A DNA stretch of 64,000 nucleotides from Artocarpus heterophyllus (taxonomy: Eukaryota; Streptophyta; Magnoliopsida; Rosales; Moraceae), in the NCBI GenBank assembly GCA_025403435.1, contig CM046350.1, forward strand, positions 11,457,008 through 11,521,007, given 5' to 3'. This document shows positions 12,624-25,519 of this stretch, piece after piece (positions within the stretch are counted from its first letter, which is position 1; the number at the start of each line of letters is the position of its first letter). A model generated the notes under the pieces. It did no database searches. It worked only from the letters and a program-made list of their open reading frames with translations, and was not told the origin of the DNA. A program made the position numbers and the translations under genes.

Positions 12624-13790
12624 ATACCTTAACAAACACACCTCGTGAAACTAAATACCTTAACCGCGCCTCAATATCAATTAATAGTTGCTCTTATATA
12701 TCCTCCACACTTAATACCTTAACTGCGTCTATCTCTCTCCTAGCGTGAACAGACCTAGTTCGTTCAAACCACACTTTAAAAAATCCTCGTGAGACGTTAT
12801 ATGATGGGTCATGAGAAATAAGGCCTATTCATTCTTGGCCTAAATCATTTTTTTTTTTTTCAATTCGGGGATTCAAATTAATTCGATCAAGGATGGATAT
12901 GTAATGGAGAAATTATCCAATATTCTAGAGCTTCTCAATATTTTGGAAGAGATGATATCAATTGAAATTGATATTTTTTTTTTTTTTTGTCTATATTCCA
13001 CTCTGTTTTCGGATTACCTGAGCTGATCCACAAAGAAAATCACCAAGAACTTGAAACTAGAAGAGGAATTGAGTGTGAGAAGAGTCCTCAATGATTGTGG
13101 ACTTATCTGCCAGAGATATTTTAAAAGAGCAATTGTAACTTTCCCTGCAAACAAAGAAATCAAATAGCCACTTTATCATTCTTTTTCTCCAACTTCCCTC
13201 AAGTCTAATTTCCAAGGCCTTCACGTTTGCACTTCCAGCCCAAAATCACTCCACATCTTCAACATCCTCATCACTAGCAACTTATCTTTAAAATGAGCTG
13301 AACTTGCAAAACTCCAAAAACTTGCTATAAAATATCTCTTAGGGCATGAATGCAACAATGTGTTTACTTACAAAATTAATAATGAGAGTTTTGTAGACTC
13401 CACATAATATATGGAGTATGAAAGGGAATATCAATCATTTCATACTCTTTAATATTGATTCCTTATCAAAGAGAATGAATCCATATTTACATCGATGTTT
13501 AAATTTAAATGTTGTTATTTAATAGTTATTAGTTATGTAAAAAGAATATTTTAGTAATTACATTAAATAGGATCTCCATTCTTAAGTAAGTAAACACTAG
13601 AAACGAAATAAGATTGTTTCCGTTACACCATTAAATAAATAAGTAAACATTAGATAGGGAATAAATGATTCACGTTACTATACTTTCATTTCTAGTCCCA
13701 TTACCTTTTTCATTACATTTCTTTATGGTTTGATAAGCATGCCTTTAGTGTTTCTCTCACATAGGAATCACCCTTAACTTACCTCTTAGG
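12624..13790. other. Intergenic DNA
   Basis: No gene or RNA recognised. The first 150 bases hold imperfect direct repeats of an AATACCTTAAC motif (12621, 12655, 12715). The rest is AT-rich with short T runs near 12850 and 12975. Confidence 0.4.
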
Positions 13791-13945
13791 ATGTTTGGGA
13801 AGTGTGGTTAAACCAATAGTTAAAACCAATTTTAGTTAAAATACTATAAATGTGAGAGATTTACATTGTAGCAACTTTTTACTTTTTATTGTAGTATGTG
13901 AGAGCTTTTTACTGCTTATTAATTGGAACTAATTGGTTCTAACGA
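13791..13945. repeat. MITE-like inverted repeat
   Basis: The left end reads TGTTTGGGAAGTGTGGTTAA followed by AACCAATAGTT. The right end reads AACTAATTGGTTCTAACGAA, an imperfect reverse complement. The core alternates TACTATAAATGTGAGAG and GTAGTATGTGAGAGC, resembling the core of the element at 14666-14830. No target duplication was resolved. Confidence 0.45.
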
Positions 13946-14665
13946 ACAAAATCCCATTTTCCTTGCACATTTTTTTTTAATCAGCCATTTTATTTTTCCT
14001 CTCACTTTTCTTCGATTTATTTTTCGTTTTTTTATTTTGGATATTTTTCTTGTTTTGCTGGTCATACGGAGGCCCGTTACGATTGTTCGGCAACAAAGGG
14101 AGTCCCAGAAGAAGCTGTCCTCCTCCGATGCAAATTTGGTGGAGCCGTCTCCCACACTCACCATCTTTGTCCGAGCTGGCCATACCATCGACCAATTAGA
14201 GATCTCCACGTCTACTAACCAACCACGTCAAAGTCCCCGAATGAATGGGACCAACAAAATGCATTTCAATTTTCATTGACATTTCCTGCACATTAGCATG
14301 TACAATTGTAGTATTATCGCTAATGAATATTTCCATCTAATTGCAATGATTAAAATATGATATCTTTCTTTTTCATACTTCTATATCCTTTTTCGTAATT
14401 CTACATCGCTTCACGTTTTTCTCATTATTTTAAATAATAATAATAATAAAAACAAATAATGACGAGAGAACACAACCGACATTAGAGAAGCCTAATACAT
14501 TTTTACTTTGATTGGCACCCATTAGACCACTCCTGTACTAAGCTTCCACTTAATATTATTAAAAAAAAAAAAAAACATACAAAACGTTTAAAACAAAATT
14601 ATTAAAAAGACAAGCCCAAAGCGAAAAGAAGCCACTAAAAGATGGAAATGATGCATGAAGAAAAT
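13946..14665. other. Intergenic DNA with a GC-richer patch
   Basis: At about 14050-14240 the sequence becomes GC-richer and partly open on both strands, but neither translation is recognised. It may be a captured or decayed gene fragment. The remainder is AT-rich, including an (ATA)n run near 14438-14450. Confidence 0.35.
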
Positions 14666-14830
14666 GGTTGTTTGGTAAGCATAGTTAGAATTAATTTTTT
14701 ATTACTAAATAGTATAAAGCTCTTACACGTTACAATAAAAAAAAAGCAAAAAAATGCTATAATATAAAACTATTATATGTTATAGTGTTTTAAACTAAAA
14801 AATTAGTTCTAACCATACTTGCTAAACACC
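14666..14830. mobile_element. MITE with about 33-bp terminal inverted repeats
   Basis: The left end GGTTGTTTGGTAAGCATAGT and the reverse complement of the right end GGTGTTTAGCAAGTATGGTT match with few differences over about 33 bases, continuing into TTAGAAYTAATTTTT. The core is AT-rich and non-coding. No confident target duplication was seen, so the superfamily is left open. Confidence 0.7.
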
Positions 14831-16740
14831 TTATAAGGTTTTGTGTATATATGAAAAGTAATCCCATATCATAAACCTAATTAATATTCTTACCAGAAAA
14901 ATCCAGGGCTAAACCTAGTAAAGAGAAAAAAAGAGTGTATATGCCTTTCAATTAACATAAAGAGAAAACTCGATGCATTCTCAAATGCTAAAAGAAACCC
15001 ATCAAACTCAACTTCAAAAGCATAAATATCTAGAGTAAGAAGAAAACTTTTTAACAGAATCTCAACAATTCCTGAAAACAACACTACAACTAGCAAGACC
15101 TAGCGCCCCCCACACGCAAAACAATTTCATTTTGATTGGCTATATTATTATTGTTCTAGATTAGACCGATATATTCTAGAATCTGTCACTGATCAATCCA
15201 ATCAACGCGGATCATTTGGCATCTCTTTGATCCAGAGCAAAACAAACTAAGAAAGCCATCTTGCAAGTATATTTTACATGTTAATCACGAGTTGGAATTG
15301 GTATAGCAGGTCACGTTTAATATGTCTGCTTTGTCTTGTTTAGCAACACAAGAGAGAGAAAAAGAGTACAACTTGCTGTGGTTTATAAATTGCAAGCCTA
15401 ATTGCCTTAAAAGAGCCACTTGATCTTCGACTTTTATCATCCACTATATATGTTTTATTCATAATTATTTAAAGTAATAGATGTTATAATCTCACTTTTT
15501 CAAGAAATAATCCCAGCGAACCGGCAGAAGAAAACAAATTAACAAAGGAGATAAAAAAAAAAAAATCGAAATACGTATAGTGGGGGAAGAAGAAGACCAA
15601 GAAGAAAGAAAGTTGAAGGGATGCCTTGTATATGCAATGATCCATTTATTGCATTTTCTAGACACGCTTGCAAACTTTAAAAGTAAAAGGATGTTTTTTT
15701 TTTCCCCTCTTTTGAGAGATGTAAAAAGGGCTAGCAACATGGGTCGTGACCTGCCAATAAGACTTCAAAACGATATGTATTTCATGGGTTAAGATTGAAG
15801 AAAAGACAAACGGGTCAAATTCAGATGAAAAATGGGTAAATTCATGTTGAAGCCATCTAACCGAAGTCCCGAACACACACTGAACTTATAAAAAAGATTT
15901 AAAAAATATATTTCACATCACATATGTTAGAATTTGTTACGAACTTTGTTAGCTTATGATACTTGCTCTCAATATTGTATGCTTTAATTTTGATTGATGT
16001 TATCATATTTTAGCACGTTATTACCTTTTAATTTTTTATGCTATGTAAAAATACTTAATAAAATATAGGATTTTCGTGTCAATTTTGTATCACAGGTCAA
16101 CTTTGAGTTGTACCCTGTTAACCTATAAAATAATCGTGTGTGTTCGTGTTACAGTTTTTTTAAAAATTCATGTCATAGGTCGGATTGGGTTCGAGTACGT
16201 GAAAATTGGAAAGAAATGATTAAAACATGATGTGGACATGATTCATTACAAAACTAACAGACTATTAAGGTTTCAAAGTATAATGACTAAGAAAATCCTA
16301 GAATAAAATAGTGTAATTTATATATTTAAGTCAAGTATTTTCCTAAAAATATCATGTTTGATTTTTTGACTGAATAATTTAGGAAGTTAATATAAATATT
16401 TCAAAATTCTATAAAAGAATATTAAAGTTAAATTTATTAAGTTTCATGTGATTAAATAATTCGGTTGATAATTTCACTATAATTTAAGGCTGAAGAAATT
16501 TCAATTTATAAATAACTTGAAAATTTAAATTGTAAAAATTTTTAGGGGTAGTACAATATTAGTAGTATATCGAGAAACACTCTAACATAAAGCAATGCTT
16601 TAATTGCCTATTAGCTAGAATTGGAGATATGTGAGTCGCATTTTTAGTAAAAAGTGCTATCCGAATTTTGAAATTGACACTATTAAAAAACTATGTTATA
16701 CCTGAGAAAAGTGTAGAAGAAATCAAGTCTAGGTTCTATT
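14831..16740. other. Intergenic AT-rich DNA
   Basis: No recognised gene. Open frames at 14890-15096 and 15492-15876 are AT-rich or purine-rich with no domain. The purine-rich stretch 15540-15620 is low complexity. Confidence 0.4.
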
Positions 16741-18194
16741 TAGTCCAAAAATAGTTTTAACCATCAATAATAGTTCAATTTGATTACATGATTAAATAGT
16801 GACACCGATATCGACTAATTTAGAGATTAGTTTTGGATTGAGACTTAAATAGTGTAAGAGACTAAAACTATGCAAATTTTGACTATGAAGAGACGCAAGG
16901 ACACTCAAGTCATGAACGCCTCCTTGAAACATGGATCTTGTCTTGCCATACCTCCACCATACCCCTAAAAAATCAAGACATGACTTGATAATTTTTTTTC
17001 TTCATTTAATTAGGAGATTGGCGCCAACCTTTAAGCCTATTCTAGTCATGATTATTTCAATATAACGCTTATGAAAACCTTCTAAATCATGAGGAGCTAC
17101 TAAGAAGAAATCAACCCAAGATTAGTCTTTTGCCTATAAATACACCTTAGCATTTCAAAAGCCTATTTTATTCCTCCTCATTCTTCTTAAGCAAAACTAG
17201 GTTTAATATTCCTCTCTCTCTCTAAAATTTTCTACAATTACACTCACCAAAATTTAACCATAATCAAGAAGGAGAAGAGAGAATCGAAGGAGCATATTAG
17301 AGTTTGTTCTTCAAGGAATTTAACATTAGTGGATAGAAATTTTTAGCAAGTTGGCAATTTCAATTGTTGGAAAATAGGTAAGTAAGATCTCACCTATAGT
17401 ATAAATAATTCTAAAATAGAATATTTTACATGTTTTATGAAATCATAAATGCATGTTTATGTTTTATGTTATAGTATATAATACCGTATCATACTGCATA
17501 CACCTTAATAAGAATAATGAAACCGATAAGAATAAGTCAAGTTTAAGTGTAATATCAATCTCTCGATCTACGGGGAGGCTTATATTTCAAAAAAATAATT
17601 TCGATCATGGTATTGTTGGGGACCTATTAAACTCTAACTTCCTGATGATCGCACGCAACTAGTATGAACACTCAGACCCATCAGTTTAATAAGATACGAT
17701 CATAAATAAGCATAACCGGCACATGCATATTTTGATTATATGTGTTCTCAAATGTTTTGCAATACGTAGTTTCAACTTACCAAGTAAAAAGCTCATCCAA
17801 GTATGTTTATGCTGTAGGTAAACAACCGGTTAGCAACGTCTGATGGAGGATAGTATAGCGGGCAATTGTGGAGATGGGGAATGGATACCGCACTTATTTT
17901 TATTCCACATTTAGTTTTGTTAATTAAGACTTTTAATAAGTATAGTACTGTTGAAACTGGGTATGTATATTTTGGTGGCCAAGGTTGTAGTTATGCAACC
18001 TCAGTTTGTATGATCTTAAGACCTATATATTATAACACATGTTATAGTCTCTGTTTCAACAAAAGTAAGAACAATCTAATTAAAATTAATTAGTAAGGTT
18101 ATTTCAAAAAAAAATGTATTGTAAATTTAAGTAATTTTAGTAAGTGTATGTTTAAGTAGTTAAGTAATGATCATCTAAGTAGGATCGTTATACA
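16741..18194 (+). repeat. Degenerate LTR-like sequence
   Basis: A TATA-box-like TGCCTATAAATACACC at about 17131-17146 is followed by a CT-rich leader (17200-17225) and AT-rich sequence ending near CGTTATACA (18187-18194). The order resembles old Ty3/gypsy LTRs, including the fragments at 41638-42213 and 60300-62594. No paired LTR, primer-binding site or target duplication was found, so the call and its left boundary are weak. Confidence 0.3.
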
Positions 18195-18360
18195 AAATAA
18201 AAGATGAATATCATAACGTGAGATTCGGAGAGAGTGTGATTTTGTGAAATGGCTAATCAAATTTCATTGATAAAAAAATAGTACCATATGTACTTTTCTA
18301 GAAACTATACAAGTAAGGAAAAATGTATAAATCTCCTAATACTAAAAAATAGTATACGTG

Positions 18361-18460
18361 AGTACAAGCAAAGCTTAACAGTAAAATCACACCCGACTCC
18401 GCTTAGAGGTGAAGAGTTCGAACCCTTCACCCTTATCCTTAATTTCAAAAAAAAAAAAAA
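18361..18460 (+). mobile_element. SINE-like retroposon fragment
   Basis: A short unit contains a pol III B-box-like GAGTTCGAACCC at about 18413-18424 and ends in an A-rich tail (about 18446-18460). ATAGTATAC-like sequence precedes it and ATAGTACAC follows it, a possible imperfect target duplication. The A box is not convincing, so it may be 5'-truncated. Confidence 0.45.
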
Positions 18461-19891
18461 ATAGTACACATTAAAAAATATATTTATAATGAATAGAAAA
18501 TCCCATTAATTGCGTTTATGACTTTGGGTCACTGACCTTATCACATAATTGATTCCATTTTCTTTTCAGATGGGTCATCAAACCAATGATAAAATTGAAC
18601 AAAAAGACCCGTCTATTACGCTAGAAAATATTGCAATTTGTTCGATGGCCATCCCATGTTGTGGGGTTCATCCCCTCAAAAAATTTCTGATAAGATTTCA
18701 GTAACTTAATCGCAATTTCTGTAGGAAGAATCAAAAAAATAACTTATCAGTTTTAACCATCAAATTTGTATTATAGATATGATTTTAATTATATCCAACG
18801 ATAAAAAATGTGTCTTATCGAGATGAGCCTCCGTTAAAAAAAAAATAAAAAACTTATTCCCTAAAAAAATTATTTTAATGTGATAAAAGTTATGCAGTAT
18901 GACAAAAGTGCATCAGAGATTATGAGCAGTGATTTGGAGCAAATGACAACATTCTTATTCATCCAATAATATTAGATTCCTGGAGGTTACATTTTTTCCA
19001 ATCGACAAGACAACAGCCCCCAGAAAAGGAAAAAAAAAAAATCAAATTAAGGGTATATAGAATACTCTTATTCAAACATAAAACTAATCAAGGCAAAGCC
19101 CCACGTGGGGAGAAATATTACTAACTAATGGCAAGATTCCTGATATAACATTTTCAACTGTTATTTTTGCCTCTCAAAAATCCTTTTCATCCTATAGATT
19201 ATAACTACACTATTTACAAAACTATAAATCTCAGTCTAGTATATAATGTACTTTTTAAATTGGATCTCACTGTTTTGTTAGTAACGTGATTATAATTCTA
19301 TGGGTTAAATAGCATTGTTCTCTACGTCCACACGTAGTATTTCCTAGGCTCTAGGCTCCAGCACTAAACTTAATAGCTTTTTTTAAAAATTATTTTTGGT
19401 CTTTTTGACTTTATTAAGGAATAGAGTTGAAAACAATAGAAGCGTCCTTGTCTCCACGACCACTAATATTTACAACTACTTTTGTGCCGCTTGGTAAAAT
19501 AGAGCAAAGTTTGTCCAGAAATGCCAATGCATGGGATGCCTTTAACGCTGGAAGTATGCCTTCCAATCTGCACAACAGTCTATATGCTGCAGAAAAAAAT
19601 AGGTATTAAAATAATAAATAACTCTCTCATAAGAATCAGCTTAATTACTAGCTAGAAAAATCAAAGTATATACTAAAGCGTTTGAAAAAAGAGTTGAAAC
19701 TTGCAGTAAGCGAGAGCTTTATGTTATAATTAACTTTTGTTTTATATTGTAATATGTGATTACAATATTGTAGAAAATTGGGACTTATTATCTCGTAATT
19801 TAGTTTGAAGGATTAATTGGTTAATGAGGGTTTATATATAGTGCGCACCATCAAGACCTTCTTGATCAGTGGCCATGTGGAACTCAGCTCG
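18461..19891. other. Intergenic DNA with one copy of a dispersed repeat
   Basis: No gene recognised. About 19190-19320 is clearly related to 59370-59495 (shared blocks: TATATAATRTACTTTTTAAAT and GTGATTATAAT-like sequence). The open frame at 19427-19609 has no recognised domain. Confidence 0.4.
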
Positions 19892-22044
19892 TGTCACACT
19901 CTGGGGTACGGGAAGTGACGTGGCAGGTTTATTAAATTAATTAAGTAAAAATTTAAATAAAACATAAGTTAAAGCATTTAATTAATTATAAAAAATGTGA
20001 TAATTTAAAACCTTTTTAAGCAAACATTTATAATAATTAAACAAGTAAGAAATACTAGTAAACAATGAGAAAATAATAAAGGAAGGAAGAAATGCGAGTT
20101 GGGTCCACCGACCCACAAAATGTGCGCACACACTGTACCGACAATATTGAATTTATAACCACAGTCCAAAGTAAAGAAAGAATTTAAATTAATACATGCC
20201 TTGATTTATAATTCAAATAACCTACTTGGCTCTTCTACAGCTCGCAGGCCCAGTCAACGGACTCTCCTCCGATCCTAAGTTGTATTCCACCTAGGGGGAA
20301 GATTTTAATACAGAAAAAAGGTGAACGAAAGGCTTAGTAGGACTTTGTTCTAAAACAGATAAATAATTTAAACACAAATTAACTGATCAAAGAAATAATT
20401 AGGAAACAGAGTTAAAGAACTCATTTAAACAAGTCTTATTAAAAAAAAAGTTTGACCAGAAAGTACCTTTTTGTCTTTCTTGGGCAAACCATAATATTCA
20501 CCATCGAAGTGGCCCAGCTGGGTTTCGGGACTTGCTCCCAAGGTCGCACGCTACATGACCCGATCCCTGATATGGCATCATGCCCATATATATATTTCTA
20601 TTAATTATTAAATCTCCTTTTACTAAATATTTTCATTTACATTCATTATGAGGTTTATTATGAAAATCACCTCAAACTACTGTTTACAAAGACAATCAAA
20701 TAAAAATCTTTTTTCAATCAATCATTGAAAACATTTTGATAAAAATCCTTTTTAAGGCCAAAAATCATTTAAAAACTTGGCTGCCAAGGAAAAGGGTAGA
20801 AGTCCTACATCAATATCTGGTGTTACGACCCAGTACTACAGTCCCGCTCCATTATACGTTAGCTCCACAAAACCACGAACAACCTTAAATATATGAACTA
20901 AGTCTATCAGTATCTAGTTTAAGATATTCTATGTTACTAAGCTATCCCATGGTATCTTAGTGTGCCATTTGTGTTTATAAAATCATACTGAAAGTTTAAA
21001 AACTCAATTGGGGTTCAAAATGGTGAAAACATATGAAAAACGACAAATTTCTTTATGCCCGGTCGGCCTGTCGGTCTCCCTGGTTCGGCCTACCAACAAA
21101 TCAGGTTTGGTCGATCGAACTTTTCTAGGTTTGGCCTGCCGGTCGTATGAATCCAGTCTGTCGAACTCATGAATCTGGCCTGCCGAACTGAAAAATTCTA
21201 GAATTTTTCAGGCACGAGTTTCGGCCTCCCCAAGCCTAAATCCTCATTTCAACCTGTTTTTCTCAATTCCTAAGCATAGATAATGATCATGATTGATAGA
21301 AAAACATAATAGAACACTTTTTAACACATTAAAACAAGATTTACACAAAGATTTTGAATAAATCTGAAAATAAGGAAAAATAGAGAAAAATAGAAAATCT
21401 TGATTTAAATCCGTTTTTCTTCAAACTAAGCTTAAATTTTAGGTGTTTTAAGTTTATCTAACTTAGATTAAGAGTTTTCTAAGGTTAAATGAACTTAGAT
21501 TTCAAAATACGAGAAAAATTAAAAAATTGAAAAAGTTTTGAAATTTTAAAACTAACCTTGGATTTAAGCTTTAAATCGTGTTTTTGGTTGCTCAATCACG
21601 TTTCCGAGCCTCTAATATGCTAAACCGAAGCTTGGGCTTGATTTTGAAATTGAAATTTTGAGAGAATGAGAGAGAGAAAAAGACTAGTGAGAGGGAAAGA
21701 GAGAGACGAGTGAAAGAGAGAGGGAAAGCTAAGTGAGTGAGAGAGAAAGGAAGGGAGAGAGAATAAATAGAGGGAAAAATTAGGGCAGTTTCACTGTGTG
21801 AAAACCTGTGTCGCCCACGGTTTTGTAAAACAGGATGTATTTGACATTTGATAAATTGTTTTGTTTCAAAATTTAAAAAAACAAATGAAAATAATTAAGA
21901 GTAATTAAAAATCATTAAAATAATAAAAAATAACTAATTTAAAAATCTCACAGAATAATCAAATTAAGTTTAAAATATTTATTATGGCACACTATTTCAC
22001 CATTTTACATACTAATATCACCGAATTAATTTTAGGGCGTTACA
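19892..22044 (-). repeat. 3' LTR of the Ty3/gypsy element
   Basis: 2153 bp. On the minus strand it begins TGTAACGCCC and ends GTGACA. It contains a purine-rich run (about 21655-21770) and a GC-rich cluster of imperfect GGCAGGCCGA-like repeats (21058-21235). It is collinear with 26774-28910. Confidence 0.93.
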
Positions 22045-22060
22045 ATTCTCTACCCCTAAA
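22045..22060 (-). other. Polypurine tract
   Basis: Immediately before the 3' LTR on the minus strand the sequence reads AGGGGTAGAGAAT, a purine-rich primer site for plus-strand DNA synthesis. Its place next to the LTR start TGTAACGCCC supports the assignment. Confidence 0.7.
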
Positions 22061-25000
22061 AGAAATTTCGCCCTCAAAATTTACAAATTGGTTCAAAAAC
22101 AAAACAAATGCGAATAGAACTCCCGCATAGTCGATTCTAACTCCCAGGTGGCTTCATCAACCCCATGATGCTACCACACAACCTTCACTAATGGCATATC
22201 GCGACGTCGTAAGTTGATCACTTTTTGATCGATAATTTGAACCGGCACTTCCTCGTATGTCGTATTTTCTTAGATCTACACGTCATGAAATGAGACTATT
22301 TTATGCTGCTCAAACGGACACTTACAAAGCATTGACACGTGAAATACATCGTGAACATGAGAAAGTATGGGAGGAAGATCTAGCCGATAAGCGACTACAC
22401 CGACATACTGAGTAATCTCGAACGGTCCAACATATCTTGGTGCAAGCTTACCACTTACTCCAAATTGTGTGATACCTTTACGAGGTGATACCTTTAAGAG
22501 AACAAAATCTCCTACCTCGAATTACAAAGGTCGACGTCTTCTATCCGTGTAGCTCTTCTGACGACTCTAAGCTGCCTTCAATTGATCTCGTATCACAGTG
22601 ACCTTTTCATTACTATCACGAATCTCATCTAGCCCAAGAATAATCCTGTCTTTTGGTTCTGCCTAACATACTGGTGATCGACACGGTCGTCTATACAGTG
22701 CTTCAAATGGTTTCATGCTAATGTTCGCCTGTTAGCTGTTGTTGTACACAAACTTTGCCAGATGCAAATATTTTTTTTAGTTCCCGATGAAGTCTAGCAC
22801 ATATGCACGTAACATATCTTCGAGAATCTGAATAACTTGTTCAGATTGCCCATCGGTTTGAGAATAAAGTGCCGTGCTAAAGTTTAAATTCGTACCCAAA
22901 GCCTCCTGAAAGCTCTTCCAGTACTTGGCGTTGAACCTGGTGTCTTTATCAGATGTGATGGATAAGGGAACTCCATACAACCGCACTATGTTCTATAGGT
23001 ATAATTCTCCAAGAACTCTTCTCGAGCATGTCGACCTAAAAGGAATGAAATATGCCGATTTCGTTAACCTGTCAACCATGACCCAAATCGCATCGTGCCT
23101 TTGCTCCGTCCTTGGCAAACCAGTAAGGAAATCCATCGTGATATGCTCCCATTTCCACCCTGAAATAGGAAGTGGTTGCAGCTGACTTGCTGGCTTCTGA
23201 TGCTTGGCTTTCACCTGAAGACAAGTTGCACATTTGGCTACATATTCCCGGACATCCTTCTTCATGCCTCTCCACTAGTGTTGCCTCTTCAGATCATGAT
23301 ACATCTTCGTGCTTCCCAGATGAATGGCGAACTGAGACTTGTGGGCTTCATCCATCACGGCCTTTGTCACTCCTGCAATTGATGGAACTACTAAGCGCTC
23401 CCTGAAGTACAGTGATCTATTAGCACGTATCCTATATTCTTCAAATTACTCTCCATTTTGAATTCACATTCAAATTCCCTGTAGATGCTAGTCTCACCAC
23501 TGATTCTATTTCACCATCTGAACGAGAGTTGGGGTCGTCTCTATATGGTACATCGAAACGCGATCGTAGTCTTCATAATACTGTAGCCTGTACTGACTTA
23601 CCGTTGCATCCCTTTTCCAATCCTCGAAAGCCAAACAAGCAAGGATCCCTGAAGACTTCTGGCATCCGTGACCACATTAGCTTTCCCGGGATGGTACTGC
23701 AACGCGAAATCATAGTCTTCTATATATTCCATCCACCTTCGCTGCCTCAACTTTAGATCCCTCTGAGTAAACAAATACTTCAAACTTTTGTGGTCGAAAA
23801 AGACTTGAAATGTCACCCCATACAGATAACATCTTTAGATCTTCAGCGTATAAATCACCGCTATAAGCTCTAAGTCGTGAGTAGGATAGTTCTGCTCATG
23901 AGGTCGTATCTGTCTCGATCCGTACGTCACCATGCGTCCATGTTGCATTAACATGCACCCAAGTCTGTGTCTTGAAGTATCTATGTAAACTTCATACGGC
24001 TCATCACTATTCAGAATGATCGACATTGGAGCTGTAGTCAACCGATTCTTCAACTCTTGAAAGGAAAACTCACATTCTTCATTCCACTCAAATCTGACAT
24101 TCTTCTTGATTAGTCTTGTCAACGACACTATTATCTTCAAAAAGTACTTTACAAATTTCCTGTAGTATCTTGCGAGTCCCAAGAAACTATAGATTTCTGC
24201 TACATTTCTCGGTCGTTCCCATTCAACTATGGCTTCTACCTTGGATGGATCCACTAAGAAGCCTTGCTTAGAGATGACATGTCCTAGAAACTTAACTTCT
24301 ATCAACCAAAACTTGCATTTTTCATTCTTAGCGTACAACTAGTGCTTCCTCAAAGTCTGAAGTACAATCTTGATGTGCTATTCGTGCTATTTCCAAGTCT
24401 TAGAATAAACCAATATGTCATCGATGAATACAATCATGAATTGGCACAAATAAGGCTGAAAATCCTGTTCATCAATTCATGAAAGCTGCTTGGAGCGTTT
24501 GTCAATCCAAACGGCATCACCAAAAACTCAAAGTATCCATACCAGGTCCTGAAAGCTATTTTAGGAATGTCCTCTTCTTTAATCCTAAGTTGGTGGTATC
24601 TCGAACGTAGATCTATCTTCAAAAAATACCGCGAGTCTCCCAACTGATCAAACAATTCATCGATCCTAGGTAGAGGATACTTGTTCTTCATAGTGACTCG
24701 ATTTAGCTGCCAATAATATATGCACAACCTGAAGGTTCCATCATGTTTCTTAACGAACAAAACTGGTGCTCCCTACAGTGATGTACTGTTCTGGATGTAT
24801 CCCTTGTCAACAAGCTCCTAAAGTTTCTTTCTTAATTCCTTCATCTCTGTTAGCGCCATCCGGTAAGGTGCTACAGAAATCGGTGTCGTTCCTGGAAATA
24901 GCTCGATGCTAAGCTCAATCTCTCGATGCGGTGGTAATCTTAACAACTCGTCGGGGAAGACATCTTCAAATTCATCGACTATTGGAATTGTTGTATTTCT

Positions 25001-25160
25001 TCTCGAGACACTAGGCTCTCCTTCTAGGTTCATGAGATAAGCATAACAAGCTAGGTTCTTTCGTCCTTCGAGACATGTCTTCATGAGACGCTCACTCATT
25101 AGCCGATCACCACCCTGGAAAGTGATCATCGTCCCCCTATCAGACACTAGGGTCACTCTT
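22061..25160 (-). pseudogene. Decayed Ty3/gypsy pol region: RT, RNase H, integrase and chromodomain-like tail
   Basis: Reverse transcriptase motifs (25160-24340) include MPFGLTNAP and the catalytic FIDDILVYSK box, separated by a frameshift near 24475. RNase H follows (about 24340-23598; [13 protein letters not shown] and RQRRWMEY). Integrase follows (about 23420-22777; zinc-binding H/H and CATC, TMDFLTGLP, SDKDTRFN, and the acidic residue in QSEQVIQILEDMLRA). The C-terminus near 22240-22070 keeps a chromodomain-like EATWELES segment. Stops interrupt it, including one inside the integrase zinc region near 23275 and two near 22275. No complete polyprotein can be translated. Confidence 0.88.
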
Positions 25161-25292
25161 CTAAGTTGTCAGTTTGCAACTGCATTGTATCTGGATAACC
25201 AGTCCATCTCTAGGATTATATCATATGAACTCATGAGGATTACAATCAAATCACTCTTCAGAATCTCATCCCTAATCTTTATTTTACAAGAT

Positions 25293-25514
25293 TTACATAT
25301 ACAATTCATACAGACCCACCCCAAAGGGTGAGGCTATAACTAAAGGTTCGTCAAACTTTTCTATCTCTAATCCCAAGGCATGTACAAAAGAGCTTGAAAT
25401 GAGAGAATGAGTGGCACCAGTATCAAATAAAACATGGACTAAGGACTGAGAAACTAGAATCGTACTATCGACAACTGCGTTGCTGGTTTGAGCATCCGAA
25501 CTCCCTGATGTCAT
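25293..25514 (-). pseudogene. Retroelement aspartic protease remnant
   Basis: The catalytic motif FDTGATHSLIS is intact at about 25400, followed by SFVHALGLE. These are typical of Ty3/gypsy proteases, which cleave the Gag-Pol polyprotein. The frame is closed on both sides by stops, consistent with decay of the polyprotein. Confidence 0.85.
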
Positions 25515-25519
25515 AGTGT

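Noticed and set aside
22925..23756. Plus-strand open frames within the retrotransposon
   Set aside because: They are antisense to the minus-strand integrase and RNase H coding region, whose motifs are clear.
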